Of a stretch of DNA of 64,000 nt, positions 51,432 to 60,641 are shown piece after piece. The position numbers were made by a program, and so were the translations under genes. Source of the stretch: Candidatus Uabimicrobium amorphum (GTDB lineage Bacteria; Planctomycetota; Uabimicrobiia; Uabimicrobiales; Uabimicrobiaceae); NCBI RefSeq assembly GCF_009002475.1, contig NZ_AP019860.1, forward strand, positions 1,736,001 to 1,800,000. The letters run 5' to 3'. Below the pieces are notes generated by a model. That model was not told where the DNA came from. It worked only from the letters and a program-made list of their open reading frames with translations, and made no database searches. Positions within the stretch are counted from its first letter, which is position 1. Each line of letters begins with the position of its first letter.

Positions 51432-52050
51432 TGTTGAAGATTACAAAAGAAGACAGGAGGCTCGTCGTAAAAAAGATGTTGCGATAAGACGCAAAAAAGC
51501 CCGCAACCAAGCAATTGGTGCAACAATTGTTTTTGTGTGTCTTTCCGCGATGTTATCCACGACAGAAATGGGTTGCGATTTTTTACAAAGCCATGTTGAT
51601 AGTTATGTTGACCCATTTATCGCCCAAGCGAAAAGAATAGACAATCATCCAAAAGGATACCCTTACTATCCAGGGCTTAAACCAACATTTCAAGACCTCA
51701 TGAAAAAGAACTTTAAAGACTCGTGGCTTATCTCTATACAAAAATATGTTTGTGACATGAATTTGTTCTGGTCTCGGTCTTATAAAGCGTACCTATCCTA
51801 TAAAAAATATCGTCAATATTTTGGTTGCTTTATGCCTGAAAAGATCCCAGAGTTTTATTTTTATGAGATGTCTTCCGCGATTGACTGCGGACAATTTAAG
51901 GATTGCGGGGAGATCATCGATATATTCTATGCCAAGTATAGTCATAAACTAAATCAAGTCGAACCATGGGCCAGTAAGATAAAAAAAATAAAAATCCGTT
52001 GGGATCAAATAAACCCTGCCAAGCGCGCAATTAATGAATTTGTATACTAG
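51421..52050 (+). CDS. Small membrane protein of unknown function
   Basis: 209 residues, not recognised. A highly basic N-terminus (residues 9-28, rich in Arg and Lys) precedes one membrane helix (about 30-47), so the basic end is cytoplasmic. The rest is a helical, aromatic-rich domain with several Cys residues. It overlaps the end of the double-VWA gene by 11 nt and is therefore probably part of the same complex. Confidence 0.65.
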   Translation: MDFDVEDYKRRQEARRKKDVAIRRKKARNQAIGATIVFVCLSAMLSTTEMGCDFLQSHVDSYVDPFIAQAKRIDNHPKGYPYYPGLKPTFQDLMKKNFKDSWLISIQKYVCDMNLFWSRSYKAYLSYKKYRQYFGCFMPEKIPEFYFYEMSSAIDCGQFKDCGEIIDIFYAKYSHKLNQVEPWASKIKKIKIRWDQINPAKRAINEFVY

Positions 52051-52065
52051 ACCAAGGAACACATA

Positions 52066-53052
52066 ATGGATTTACTTTTACTCACACTTTTTCTTATCGT
52101 TTCACTTTACGTACTAATAAAATCGTCAGACTTGTTTATTGATTCTGCGGAACAAATCGGCAAATGGCTAGCCATTCCTCCTTTTGTCATTGGGGTTACG
52201 ATCGTTGCATTGGGCACTAGTTTACCAGAACTCATTACTTCGTTAATCGCCGTATCTGAAAATTCTTCAGAAATTGTTCTGGGGGGAGTAATCGGTTCAA
52301 ATATCGCAAACATATTACTGATATTGGGAATTGCTTCTCTGTTTACCAACAGCATGAATATAAGTTGGAACATATTTTACAGCGATTTACCGATCTTTTT
52401 TGTTTCAGGAGGAATGTTTTGTTTTGTGGTTCTACCTCTTGGGCAAAGCGCTGCCAACAACTATGTGACTATCGGAGAATCTCTTCTTTTGCTGGCTGGC
52501 TATTTTATCTACATATGGTTTTTTATTACAGACCGTCAAGCAAGTAGCGACGATGTCGCCAAAAAAGACAAAAGCAAAAAGAAAAAGACAAATCAGTCTT
52601 TACCAACAAAAGTACCGGTCTTTTTAGTACTGGGTTCCCTTGGAATATATTTTGGAGCGAGCTATACAGTTGAGTGTGTTATCAAAATTTCTGAAATCAT
52701 AAAAGTAGCCAAAGACATTATTGCTAGTAGCGCTGTAGCCATAGGTACGAGTCTACCGGAACTCATGGTTTCGATTGCCGCTGTGCGCAAAAAACAGTTT
52801 GATATAGCTTTTGGTAACGTTGCCGGGTCAAATGTGTTCAATATTTTTGCCGTTGTTGGCATACCAGGAATCTTTGCCGGAGGAAAACTCATCGTACCTG
52901 CTTCCGTAATTACCCTTGGTTTGCCGTATTTGATATTTTCCTATATTTTGTTTTTAGTAATCATGATGGATAATAAAGTGACGCGTATGGAGGGGGCTGC
53001 TCTGTTATTGTGTTATGCGTTATTTATGGGAAAACTATTTAACGTAATTTAG
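52066..53052 (+). CDS. Ca2+/Na+ antiporter (CaCA family, YrbG-like)
   Basis: 328 residues with about ten membrane helices in two homologous halves. Each half has the alpha-repeat signature: GVTIVALGTSLPELITSLIA (about 45-65) and AIGTSLPELMVSIAAV (about 225-245), followed by GNVAGSNVFNI. A charged cytoplasmic loop (about 160-180, KKDKSKKKK) separates the halves. It should exchange calcium for sodium or protons. It lies 15 nt after the previous gene, possibly in the same transcript. Confidence 0.93.
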   Translation: MDLLLLTLFLIVSLYVLIKSSDLFIDSAEQIGKWLAIPPFVIGVTIVALGTSLPELITSLIAVSENSSEIVLGGVIGSNIANILLILGIASLFTNSMNISWNIFYSDLPIFFVSGGMFCFVVLPLGQSAANNYVTIGESLLLLAGYFIYIWFFITDRQASSDDVAKKDKSKKKKTNQSLPTKVPVFLVLGSLGIYFGASYTVECVIKISEIIKVAKDIIASSAVAIGTSLPELMVSIAAVRKKQFDIAFGNVAGSNVFNIFAVVGIPGIFAGGKLIVPASVITLGLPYLIFSYILFLVIMMDNKVTRMEGAALLLCYALFMGKLFNVI

Positions 53053-53063
53053 AGAGATAAAGC

Positions 53064-55124
53064 GTGCAAAATAAAAAACTAAGTCATCCAATTATATTAG
53101 CGTGTTTATTTGTAATTTTGTCATTTACTCTGTATTTGAGCATCGCTGGAATACGCAGTTCAATAGAAAAGCAGAGCTATAAACAATTAATTGCGATTAG
53201 GGATCTTCAAGCACAACGTTTAGAGGATACTTTAACCTCTATGCGCAAACAAGTGCAAAATTTAGCCAAAACTCCATTTGTTGTTACCGCAATGCAAGAT
53301 TTTTCGCAAAGTTTTTATGATTTTGACGAAGTTGATACCAAAGCGGCAAAGGTAAAAGCTCAAAATTTCTACCAAGATACTTTTACTTCACTTTTGAAGA
53401 AGAAAGCCTCAACTTTACCAAGGCAAGACATAATTTCGCAGCTAATAAATCTTCCAAACTCTAGTTTGCTTTTACAACAAAATTATATTATTTCAAATCC
53501 GCATGCTTTCGGAGAAAAACATAAATTACTCCAGGCACAAGATGCGTCGCCATGGTCGAACGCACATAAAAAATATCATGATAAATTCAAAAACTATTCG
53601 CAACGAAATCAAATAGCGGATGTACTACTCATAGATTTGAAGAAACAAAATATCGTTTACAGCTTGGCAAAACAAATTGATTTTGCCACCTCTTTATCTA
53701 CGGGGCCATTTCAAGATTCCGCTGTAGCATATGCCTATGAAGATGCACGATCGTCTCTAGACCCTAACTTCACAAAAGTAACGGATTTAGTCACTTATGT
53801 ACCCGCTTTTGGTAAAGCAACGAGTTTTATCGCATCTCCTATTTACAAAGGGGACGAAAAAATTGGAGTCTTAGTTGCCAAAGTTTACTACCATAGTTTT
53901 AACCAAGTTATGGCAGACACAAAACTATGGAAGAGAGCTGGTTGGGGAAATACCATTGAAACATATGTTATTGGACGCGATAATAAAATGCGCAGTAACT
54001 CACGTATGTTTGTAGAAAAACCACAAGAATTTGTTGCCATGCAAACAAATGCTGCGACAAGAGACACATTACCGCGCATGACAGCAACCAAAACTACCGT
54101 ACTATTACAAAATACGGATTACTATTTTGCAGAAGAAACAGGCTGCGATACAACAACCAATTACTATGGGCAAGAAGCAATTGTTGCTCACGCAAATCTC
54201 AACGATCCTGATTTACAGTGGGTCGTAATCGCAGAACAGAATTACAGCGAACCTTTTGAACAAATACGTGAATTGGAAAATGGTATTCTCGTGTGTTTTG
54301 CCCTGATATTTGGTGGTTTATTAGGGTTTATTTATGTGAACAAACACAGCAAAAAGCAAGATGCTTCACGTCTCACGCAAAGACTCACCAGCGAATTGAG
54401 TTCTATTCACCAACAGGTGAACCAAGTGGGGAGGCGTGGAGGAAAAGTGCTAAAAAAATGTGCGACAAATATAGAACTCACGACAAATTTCCATCACAAA
54501 GTACGATCCTTCAACAAAGACTTCGTTGAAGACAAAGAAAAAGCACAACACATCCGAGATTTTTTTGTGGAGATTGATCAAAAACTAAAAGAGAATCTAC
54601 ACAAAATGCGCAACTTTGGAAAAAATTTACACAATGTTGATGATGCACTAAAACAAATAAAAAATACGATACTAATTTTAGAAAATGTAGCCAAAGAAAC
54701 CCATATAGTGTCACTAAATGCTTCTATTCGTGCAGCAAGGGAAGACAATTCACCTTTTTCGTCCGTCGCCGATGAAATTCGCAAATTAGCGCTCAAAAAT
54801 GCAGATGTATTGGAAAATGCCAGCGAAAAAATCGATGACGCACAAAAAATTGTTAGTCGTAATAATGCTAACTTTGAACATATTGAAGAAAAATCGAAAA
54901 ATATTGAAAAGCAAATCGAAAAAATAAGCAAAACACAAGAAAAGATTGTGGAACTAAAGCGGCGTTTGTTAATTTACCTCGACAATTTAACAAACGAGAC
55001 ACAAGACACACAGTTCTCATGTGCATATCTACAGCAAGATTTGGAAAGGATTGCAGCAGAAAGTTCTAATTTAACCAATCAAATCGAACTTGTAGCGCAT
55101 AATTTAAAAAGTATAGAACTCTAA
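53064..55124 (+). CDS. Methyl-accepting chemotaxis-like protein
   Basis: 686 residues: a membrane helix (about 9-30), a large extracytoplasmic sensor (about 35-400, likely a dCache type), a second helix (about 408-430), and a cytoplasmic coiled coil. The hairpin tip is recognisable but divergent (ETHIVSLNASIRAAREDN, then FSSVADEIRKLALK), compared with the usual NLLALNAAIEAARAGE. The signalling part is short, and no HAMP is evident. The start is GTG at 53064. Whether it drives motility or another CheA pathway cannot be told; no che genes are present. Confidence 0.85.
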   Translation: MQNKKLSHPIILACLFVILSFTLYLSIAGIRSSIEKQSYKQLIAIRDLQAQRLEDTLTSMRKQVQNLAKTPFVVTAMQDFSQSFYDFDEVDTKAAKVKAQNFYQDTFTSLLKKKASTLPRQDIISQLINLPNSSLLLQQNYIISNPHAFGEKHKLLQAQDASPWSNAHKKYHDKFKNYSQRNQIADVLLIDLKKQNIVYSLAKQIDFATSLSTGPFQDSAVAYAYEDARSSLDPNFTKVTDLVTYVPAFGKATSFIASPIYKGDEKIGVLVAKVYYHSFNQVMADTKLWKRAGWGNTIETYVIGRDNKMRSNSRMFVEKPQEFVAMQTNAATRDTLPRMTATKTTVLLQNTDYYFAEETGCDTTTNYYGQEAIVAHANLNDPDLQWVVIAEQNYSEPFEQIRELENGILVCFALIFGGLLGFIYVNKHSKKQDASRLTQRLTSELSSIHQQVNQVGRRGGKVLKKCATNIELTTNFHHKVRSFNKDFVEDKEKAQHIRDFFVEIDQKLKENLHKMRNFGKNLHNVDDALKQIKNTILILENVAKETHIVSLNASIRAAREDNSPFSSVADEIRKLALKNADVLENASEKIDDAQKIVSRNNANFEHIEEKSKNIEKQIEKISKTQEKIVELKRRLLIYLDNLTNETQDTQFSCAYLQQDLERIAAESSNLTNQIELVAHNLKSIEL

Positions 55125-55148
55125 TTCAATTTTGTTGGGAGAAACAAT

Positions 55149-55607
55149 ATGGCTTACATACCAAAAACTAAAGAATTTATGGAGAAAAAACTATTCACTC
55201 TTGACCCTGATATGGATGTTTACAATGCAATTGACGTGCTGATTACTCGCGGAATAAATAGTGCCGCAGTTGTCGACAAAAGAGGAAATCTAGTGGGAAT
55301 TTTGTCTGAGAAAGATTGCTTATTAACCTTAATAGGCGAAGTCTACGATAATCTTCCGGGTAGAACGGTATCCGCTTATATGACAAGAGATGTCAAAACC
55401 ATATCACCAGAAACGGATATTTTTGTTGCAGCAGACACATTTCTAAAAAACAGTTTTCGTCGCCTACTAGTTGTGGATCATGACCGGTTGGTTGGACAAA
55501 TTACCCGCAAAGATCTGTTACGCGCCATCATGAAATTAAAAGGTCGCAAGGTGTATAATCCCATCAGTGGCGATTACGAGCAAGAAAGTAATATTGGTTT
55601 GTTGTAA
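55149..55607 (+). CDS. CBS domain pair protein
   Basis: 152 residues made of two CBS domains (about 10-70 and 80-140), with typical strands (INSAAVVDKRGNLVGILSEKDCL and RRLLVVDHDRLVGQITRKDLLRA). CBS pairs bind adenine nucleotides and act as energy sensors. It has no catalytic domain, so it would act on a partner. A hairpin terminator follows at 55642. It lies 24 nt after the chemoreceptor-like gene. Confidence 0.92.
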   Translation: MAYIPKTKEFMEKKLFTLDPDMDVYNAIDVLITRGINSAAVVDKRGNLVGILSEKDCLLTLIGEVYDNLPGRTVSAYMTRDVKTISPETDIFVAADTFLKNSFRRLLVVDHDRLVGQITRKDLLRAIMKLKGRKVYNPISGDYEQESNIGLL

Positions 55608-55623
55608 TAAATCTTCATTATGA

Positions 55624-55781
55624 GTACTTTTACATGTAAATAAAAAAAAGAGACGACAAATGTCGTCTCTTTTTTTTTGAGCCCGGGCTCAATAATTGTT
55701 ATTCTTCTATGTTTCCGTATTATTTTTTTCGTAATTTTAAAGTACGCCACCAAAAGGCTTATGTACTTTTACACGTAAATA
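55624..55781. repeat. Direct repeat flanking the convergent terminator
   Basis: The 19 bp sequence GTACTTTTACAYGTAAATA occurs at 55624-55642 (C/T is T) and at 55763-55781 (C). Each copy contains the palindrome TTTACAYGTAAA. Between them lie the terminator and the 12 bp palindrome GAGCCCGGGCTC at 55679-55690. The function is unknown; a mobile palindromic scar or paired protein site is possible. Confidence 0.6.
55642..55678. terminator. Bidirectional terminator between convergent genes
   Basis: The arms AGAGACGACA and TGTCGTCTCT around AA are preceded by eight A and followed by nine T, giving a textbook intrinsic terminator on both strands between the CBS gene and the TM2-domain gene. Confidence 0.92.
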
Positions 55782-55782
55782 T

Positions 55783-57708
55783 CTATTTTTTATCTTTTTT
55801 GTCCTCGGGCATATCACCAATCAAGCCTGGCTCTTTGGTAAATTTACCAAATATTCTATCGTGAATACTTGATAGAGAATTGGTCGGTTGAACGGAACTC
55901 CCATTCATTTTATCTCGATATACAGACGTTGTTAGTTCCATCTTGTGTATAAGAACACGATGCTGGTCAATGGCGACAATGGCCTTAATCGGGGAATCAA
56001 TCCATGTCAACGTAGAGATATCACTCGCCTGATGAGAATGGACACTAAAGAGTTGCAACTCTCCAGACGATACAATTCCACCCAAGAAATGACGAAGTGT
56101 CTGTTGTTTTTGCGCATCGGACAACTTTGGGTTTGCAGCAATATAACGCAAATAACTTTTGCAAAGTTGTTCTATTTCCGCACGAAACTCTGTCGAAGCA
56201 AGACGCATTTGCAACTTCGCTTTTTCTTTGTGATAAAACTGATATTTTCCTTCATACAACACTCCCATCACGGTGAGTATTGCAAAAACAGAAACAATGA
56301 CACCCCATCCCGAACCAATTTGTGCCACCTTTTGTTTTCCTTGAATATCCCAACGGCATATTGCAGTGATAAAGGTTGTCAATAAACCAATAGTGACCAC
56401 AAGAACTATTAAGTAAACGCCTATTTGTGATTTCAAAAATACTTGCAGTTGTTCCGTTGACAATCCATACGTTTGATAAACGAGATATCCGACAAAAACA
56501 GAAATATTTGTGGCAATAATTCCAGAAAAAAGAACCAGTTCCTCTTTCTTTTTAATACTTTTGATCATCGAAAAAGGTGCCCATATGGGATAAAGTATGT
56601 AAGCAATTGTTGGCAATGGCTTTTTGTTAAAGTACAAAGATTTTAGTTTAAAACACGTATTGTTCATAAAAGAAAAGAATGGAATATACGTAAATATAGA
56701 CGAAGATAAAATTTCATCATGATACGCATGAAGCAACAATGCACTCATAGTTCCGGCCATTACCCATATAATCCAATTCTCTGATGTCACAAGAGCAAGT
56801 ACTGTTAATAGTATTGGTATTGTAAGAACTGCGATAAGTTGCACGTTGTATTCTATAAAAGATTTGAACTTATCCATTCCACTTTCGAAATTACTCCAGT
56901 GAGGATGATCGATTTCCTGGCTATATGTATATTTGTTAATTTTTTCGAGACTACTATCAGCAACTCCCTCTTTGCGTGCCTGGATAACAAGCCATGGCAA
57001 GATAAATAAATCAACAACGACACCTACAAACAAAAATCCAAAGGTTAGGCTATATAAAATTGCCGAACGATCTTTACGTAGATAATAACGGTGCACGCCC
57101 AAAAACCCTAAAAAAATGAGCAGTAAATATGCCGTTGTCATTTGCAAAGCAGCACCTTCGGATTCGCGAACTTGAGCTGCCTCTTCTACAGCAGGTGGCT
57201 CTGGTTGTTTAACAGGTTGTTTTTGAGGTGGTTTAACAACTGGTTTCAATGGCCCTTTGGGCTCTGTTGATATTTGTTTTTCTTGGTTAACAGCAAAAAG
57301 AGATGTCGGCTTACTTTTCTTTGGGGCCGCAGCTGGCTGTGGCGCCTCTACTTGGTTTGTTACTTCTGCTATTTCCTGGCGAATGGTAAACTTTTTGCCT
57401 TTTTTAGCCGACAAAGCCGCACGAGCAATTTTTGGTCGCTCCTTTTCTTCAATATCGACTTTCCCCTCTGAAGTAAACACAGGTGTCGTATCGCGAACGG
57501 AACTACTCTCTAGAGCTCTAATAAAACTGTCCAATTTTGCGGTAGACAAAATATCTAATTTTTTTAGAGTATCGGTTAAAGAAACCTCGCTACCTCTTTG
57601 CTTTAAATGTCTTTCTTGATAGACTCTACATGCTTCTGCATCCTCTTGCTCTATTACACCTTCCTTCAGCAAAATTTTTAATAATTTATCATCATCTATC
57701 TTCGCCAT
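55783..57708 (-). CDS. TM2-domain polytopic membrane protein
   Basis: 641 residues. An N-terminal helical domain (about 1-70: LLKILLKEGVIEQEDAEACR) resembles regulatory domains found before planctomycete kinases. A Pro/Lys-rich linker (about 100-190) follows, then a TM2 domain (about 195-255: LLIFLGFLGVHRYYLRK with the GxHRYY core) and further membrane helices to about residue 510, ending in a cytosolic tail. TM2 proteins are poorly understood. It follows murJ after 42 nt on the same strand. Confidence 0.8.
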   Translation of the reverse strand: MAKIDDDKLLKILLKEGVIEQEDAEACRVYQERHLKQRGSEVSLTDTLKKLDILSTAKLDSFIRALESSSVRDTTPVFTSEGKVDIEEKERPKIARAALSAKKGKKFTIRQEIAEVTNQVEAPQPAAAPKKSKPTSLFAVNQEKQISTEPKGPLKPVVKPPQKQPVKQPEPPAVEEAAQVRESEGAALQMTTAYLLLIFLGFLGVHRYYLRKDRSAILYSLTFGFLFVGVVVDLFILPWLVIQARKEGVADSSLEKINKYTYSQEIDHPHWSNFESGMDKFKSFIEYNVQLIAVLTIPILLTVLALVTSENWIIWVMAGTMSALLLHAYHDEILSSSIFTYIPFFSFMNNTCFKLKSLYFNKKPLPTIAYILYPIWAPFSMIKSIKKKEELVLFSGIIATNISVFVGYLVYQTYGLSTEQLQVFLKSQIGVYLIVLVVTIGLLTTFITAICRWDIQGKQKVAQIGSGWGVIVSVFAILTVMGVLYEGKYQFYHKEKAKLQMRLASTEFRAEIEQLCKSYLRYIAANPKLSDAQKQQTLRHFLGGIVSSGELQLFSVHSHQASDISTLTWIDSPIKAIVAIDQHRVLIHKMELTTSVYRDKMNGSSVQPTNSLSSIHDRIFGKFTKEPGLIGDMPEDKKDKK

Positions 57709-57750
57709 TTGATACCTTTCTATCGCAATTCGAGGGGAATTAAAAATACA

Positions 57751-59298
57751 CTACGTATTATTTACATTCCTCAGAAAAACTCTCTGAAAAAAATTGCATA
57801 CTCCAAATACAAAAAAATAAAGCATAGTAGCCATTGCTATACAAGACAAGATATTCGCACTATGCCATATCCCAAGGTTTTCTATATTTTTTTCCCTGCA
57901 ACTATACACAAAAAATCCCATAACAAATGTGGAAAAAACAACTTTTAGTATGAACAATTTGTTGGGAATAACAGAAAATTGTAGTTTTCTTTTTAAATAA
58001 TGAACAGCTAAAAACAGAGCAATAACCGCACTAACAACTGTGGCCGCAGCTAGCCCAAGCTCTGAAAAGTAATTCACCAGCAAAAAATTTAATACTACAT
58101 TTACTGTTACCGAAATACAAGAAATTTTCATAGGAGTTTTCGAGTCGCCGAAGGAATAAAAGACTTTATAAACGACTTGCTGTAGACAAAAAATCCACAC
58201 CGCAACGCTATAAATACACAATACGTTCGCGGTACGAAAAATATTTTTCGTAGAAAAAGATCCATAAAAAACTGCCATAAGCTCTGGCGACAATAAGAAC
58301 AGACCTATCGTTGCCGGTAGTGACAAAAGCAGTGTCGCTGCCAGAGCACGTGATATAGAACGCTGTAAGCCCTGCATATCTTTTTGAATAATTTCAGCGG
58401 TAAATTTAGGAAAAGCTACCGTAGCGATCGAAATGCCGATTAGGGCTAGTGGGAACTGCACAAAACGGTTTGCCATATATAAAACAGTAACCGCTCCCTC
58501 CTGCGTAATGAACACCCAAGCAATCAAACGGTCTAAAAGAACATTCATTTGTACTACCATTACCCCAACGCTACCTTCGAGAAAAGTCGAGAAAGGCACA
58601 TCGTTTTTGCGAAAATTCATAGTGAATTTCGGTAACACATTATTGCTTTTCATTGCCGGCAACTGCACCATCATTTGTAACACACCTGTAACAACGATAG
58701 ATACAGACATGATATACACAGCGGACATAAGGTCTACGTTGTTTACCATAAAAAAAAGAAGTACACCAATCCACACAACGTTAAGAATAATAGGAGATAA
58801 AGCCGGTACGACGAAGTGATTTACTGCGTGTAATATCGCGGAAAAAAAAGCAGTACTACAAATAAAAATAGCATAGGGAAGCATAATGCAAATTAGATGG
58901 AGAACCAGTTTTGCTTCGTGGCTTACCATAGGTAAAAAACTACAAAGCAACGACAAAGCCGCCAGAATAAAACTACTTACTGCGGTAAAAAAAAATAAAC
59001 GCGCAAAAACAACTCCGGCAAAGATTTTTGCTTTTTCGTTGCCGACTTCCTTGCTTTTTCGCTGAAACATGGGAGTAAAAATAGCCGCAAACAGTCCCTC
59101 ACCTAAGAGTTTGCGAAAAAAATTGGGAATGGTAAATCCCAAAACAAAAGCATCCAGTATGGCGGTTGCTCCAAATGTCGCCGCCAAAAGAATATCGCGT
59201 AATAATCCTAAAATACGGGATACTAGGGTGAAAAAACTAATAATACTCACATTTTTCACCTGGCGATTTTTGTCACTTTTTTGAGTTTCTGTTTTCAT
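57751..59298 (-). CDS. murJ: Lipid II flippase MurJ
   Basis: 515 residues with about 14 membrane helices, the normal size for MurJ/MviN. The N-terminal signature (FFTLVSRILGLLRDILLAATFG and FTIPNFFRKLLGEGLFAAIFTPMF) includes the conserved Arg residues that line the transport cavity. It flips the peptidoglycan precursor lipid II to the periplasmic face, so this organism probably keeps peptidoglycan synthesis. The ribosome-binding site before the ATG is weak. Confidence 0.95.
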   Translation of the reverse strand: MKTETQKSDKNRQVKNVSIISFFTLVSRILGLLRDILLAATFGATAILDAFVLGFTIPNFFRKLLGEGLFAAIFTPMFQRKSKEVGNEKAKIFAGVVFARLFFFTAVSSFILAALSLLCSFLPMVSHEAKLVLHLICIMLPYAIFICSTAFFSAILHAVNHFVVPALSPIILNVVWIGVLLFFMVNNVDLMSAVYIMSVSIVVTGVLQMMVQLPAMKSNNVLPKFTMNFRKNDVPFSTFLEGSVGVMVVQMNVLLDRLIAWVFITQEGAVTVLYMANRFVQFPLALIGISIATVAFPKFTAEIIQKDMQGLQRSISRALAATLLLSLPATIGLFLLSPELMAVFYGSFSTKNIFRTANVLCIYSVAVWIFCLQQVVYKVFYSFGDSKTPMKISCISVTVNVVLNFLLVNYFSELGLAAATVVSAVIALFLAVHYLKRKLQFSVIPNKLFILKVVFSTFVMGFFVYSCREKNIENLGIWHSANILSCIAMATMLYFFVFGVCNFFQRVFLRNVNNT

Positions 59299-59603
59299 AA
59301 GTTGTTTTTTTCTGCGATAAATCTGTTAGAGTGAGTAGAATCCGAACATGGCAATTTTTCGTTCATTGTATTAACTTAAGTGTTGACAGCACAAGGCGAA
59401 TTCTTTATCATTAGATAAATTTATTTTCAAATTTTTTTGTTATAAACAATGCAAAATAAACGAGAATTTACAAAAGTCATTTTGTGGGGAATGTCATCAA
59501 CTATAAGACGAATCCTAAATATTGTTGATAACACACCCTAATCCCCAGTTATTTTGCGTTGTGATTGTAAATTAAAAATCGTTTTAATATTAGTGAGCGA
59601 TTC
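59299..59603. other. 305 bp divergent intergenic region
   Basis: No gene is seen. It holds the strong promoter at 59383-59411 for the lipoprotein gene and a leader of about 185 nt that is rich in A and T. The murJ promoter on the opposite strand is not recognisable. Confidence 0.5.
59383..59411 (+). promoter_or_regulatory. Strong sigma-70-type promoter
   Basis: Perfect -35 TTGACA (59383-59388), a 17 bp spacer, and -10 TATCAT (59406-59411, one mismatch) read toward the lipoprotein gene at 59604. The predicted transcript leader is about 185 nt, long enough for post-transcriptional control. Confidence 0.75.
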
Positions 59604-60518
59604 ATGAAGAATCTCCTTTTGTTGATAACTTTAAGTATATGTATGATTGTTGGTTGCAAAACAACCAAAAAAGATACAAAACCAAGAATAGTCTACAAAA
59701 AAGTTGAAAAGGGTCCAAAAGTTTCTGCGGAAAATATCATTCGCATTGCTTTTGAAAGTCCAGTGATTGCCGTTGATGGTGTCAGAGCAAAAAAAGTGGA
59801 CGATCCTTTTGCTGTAGAACAAGAAAGAATTATCAAAGAGTATCCTAAAAACTCAACAAATGACATTTCTATTACGTTTAAATCCTCTCATGGTGAAGAA
59901 CACGTAATTCACGGTACAATCAAAGTTTTTGATTATAGCGAAAAGGCATCGGATTTTAGAACAGACAAAGCTATTCTGATTAGTCCAAGAAACGACTTAG
60001 TATATGAAGATATATGGATAAATGGCTATGGACGTCTTGTTGCTTCCGAGGTAGTTCCTGAAGATAGTGAAGAAACTGGAGCTGAATTGGTCCAGATAGT
60101 GTTGGGAAGTAGAAAAAAAAAAAGTAATGGAGTAGAATTCCATTTTCGCGAAGGAAGTATTTCAAGTGTCAATGATAAATATACACCTTACAACCTAACT
60201 TTTCCGGCAAATAGTAAACAAAACATCAAGCTATCTTTGGATGAAGGTCTTGTAAACGTAAAAGGTCAACTTGAAATATTCAAAGGCACCGAATATACAA
60301 ACCTGGCTCCTGTGTGGGTGGATTTAGATAGTAATACCCAGGAAGTTCTAAAAAGAAATGGTGGAGAGGCCAAAATTGCCATTAGCGTTCCAGACGAAAA
60401 ACATCTAGGTAAACGCAATGTCATTGTTCCGATCCAAACCGAACAGGATCCTGTAGAAGAGGGAAGTAAATACGGAACAGTTATCGGCGTTCTAAATTTA
60501 AGACAAACCTCTGAGTAA
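59604..60518 (+). CDS. Lipoprotein of unknown function
   Basis: 304 residues. The lipoprotein signal ends at IVGC (Cys near residue 18), followed by a Lys-rich stretch and an all-beta domain of about 270 residues. I do not recognise the family. It should be anchored in the outer or inner membrane. It has its own promoter and long leader, and lies upstream of another, repeat-containing lipoprotein. Confidence 0.75.
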   Translation: MKNLLLLITLSICMIVGCKTTKKDTKPRIVYKKVEKGPKVSAENIIRIAFESPVIAVDGVRAKKVDDPFAVEQERIIKEYPKNSTNDISITFKSSHGEEHVIHGTIKVFDYSEKASDFRTDKAILISPRNDLVYEDIWINGYGRLVASEVVPEDSEETGAELVQIVLGSRKKKSNGVEFHFREGSISSVNDKYTPYNLTFPANSKQNIKLSLDEGLVNVKGQLEIFKGTEYTNLAPVWVDLDSNTQEVLKRNGGEAKIAISVPDEKHLGKRNVIVPIQTEQDPVEEGSKYGTVIGVLNLRQTSE

Positions 60519-60549
60519 ATGTCGTATTGCGATACGTCGCTCTGAAATA

Positions 60550-60578
60550 TTGACATTTAGCAAAAAAAATGCTAATTT
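60550..60578 (+). promoter_or_regulatory. Possible promoter with inverted repeat in the spacer
   Basis: Perfect TTGACA at 60550-60555 followed after 17 bp by TAATTT (three of six matches). The spacer contains TTAGCA-A7-TGCTAA, a small inverted repeat. It reads toward the DUF11 lipoprotein gene at 60642. The -10 is weak. Confidence 0.4.
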
Positions 60579-60641
60579 AAATTCATAATTTATAGAATTA
60601 CTTATTGAATATTAAAGTATTCATTCATATGAGGAGTAAAT

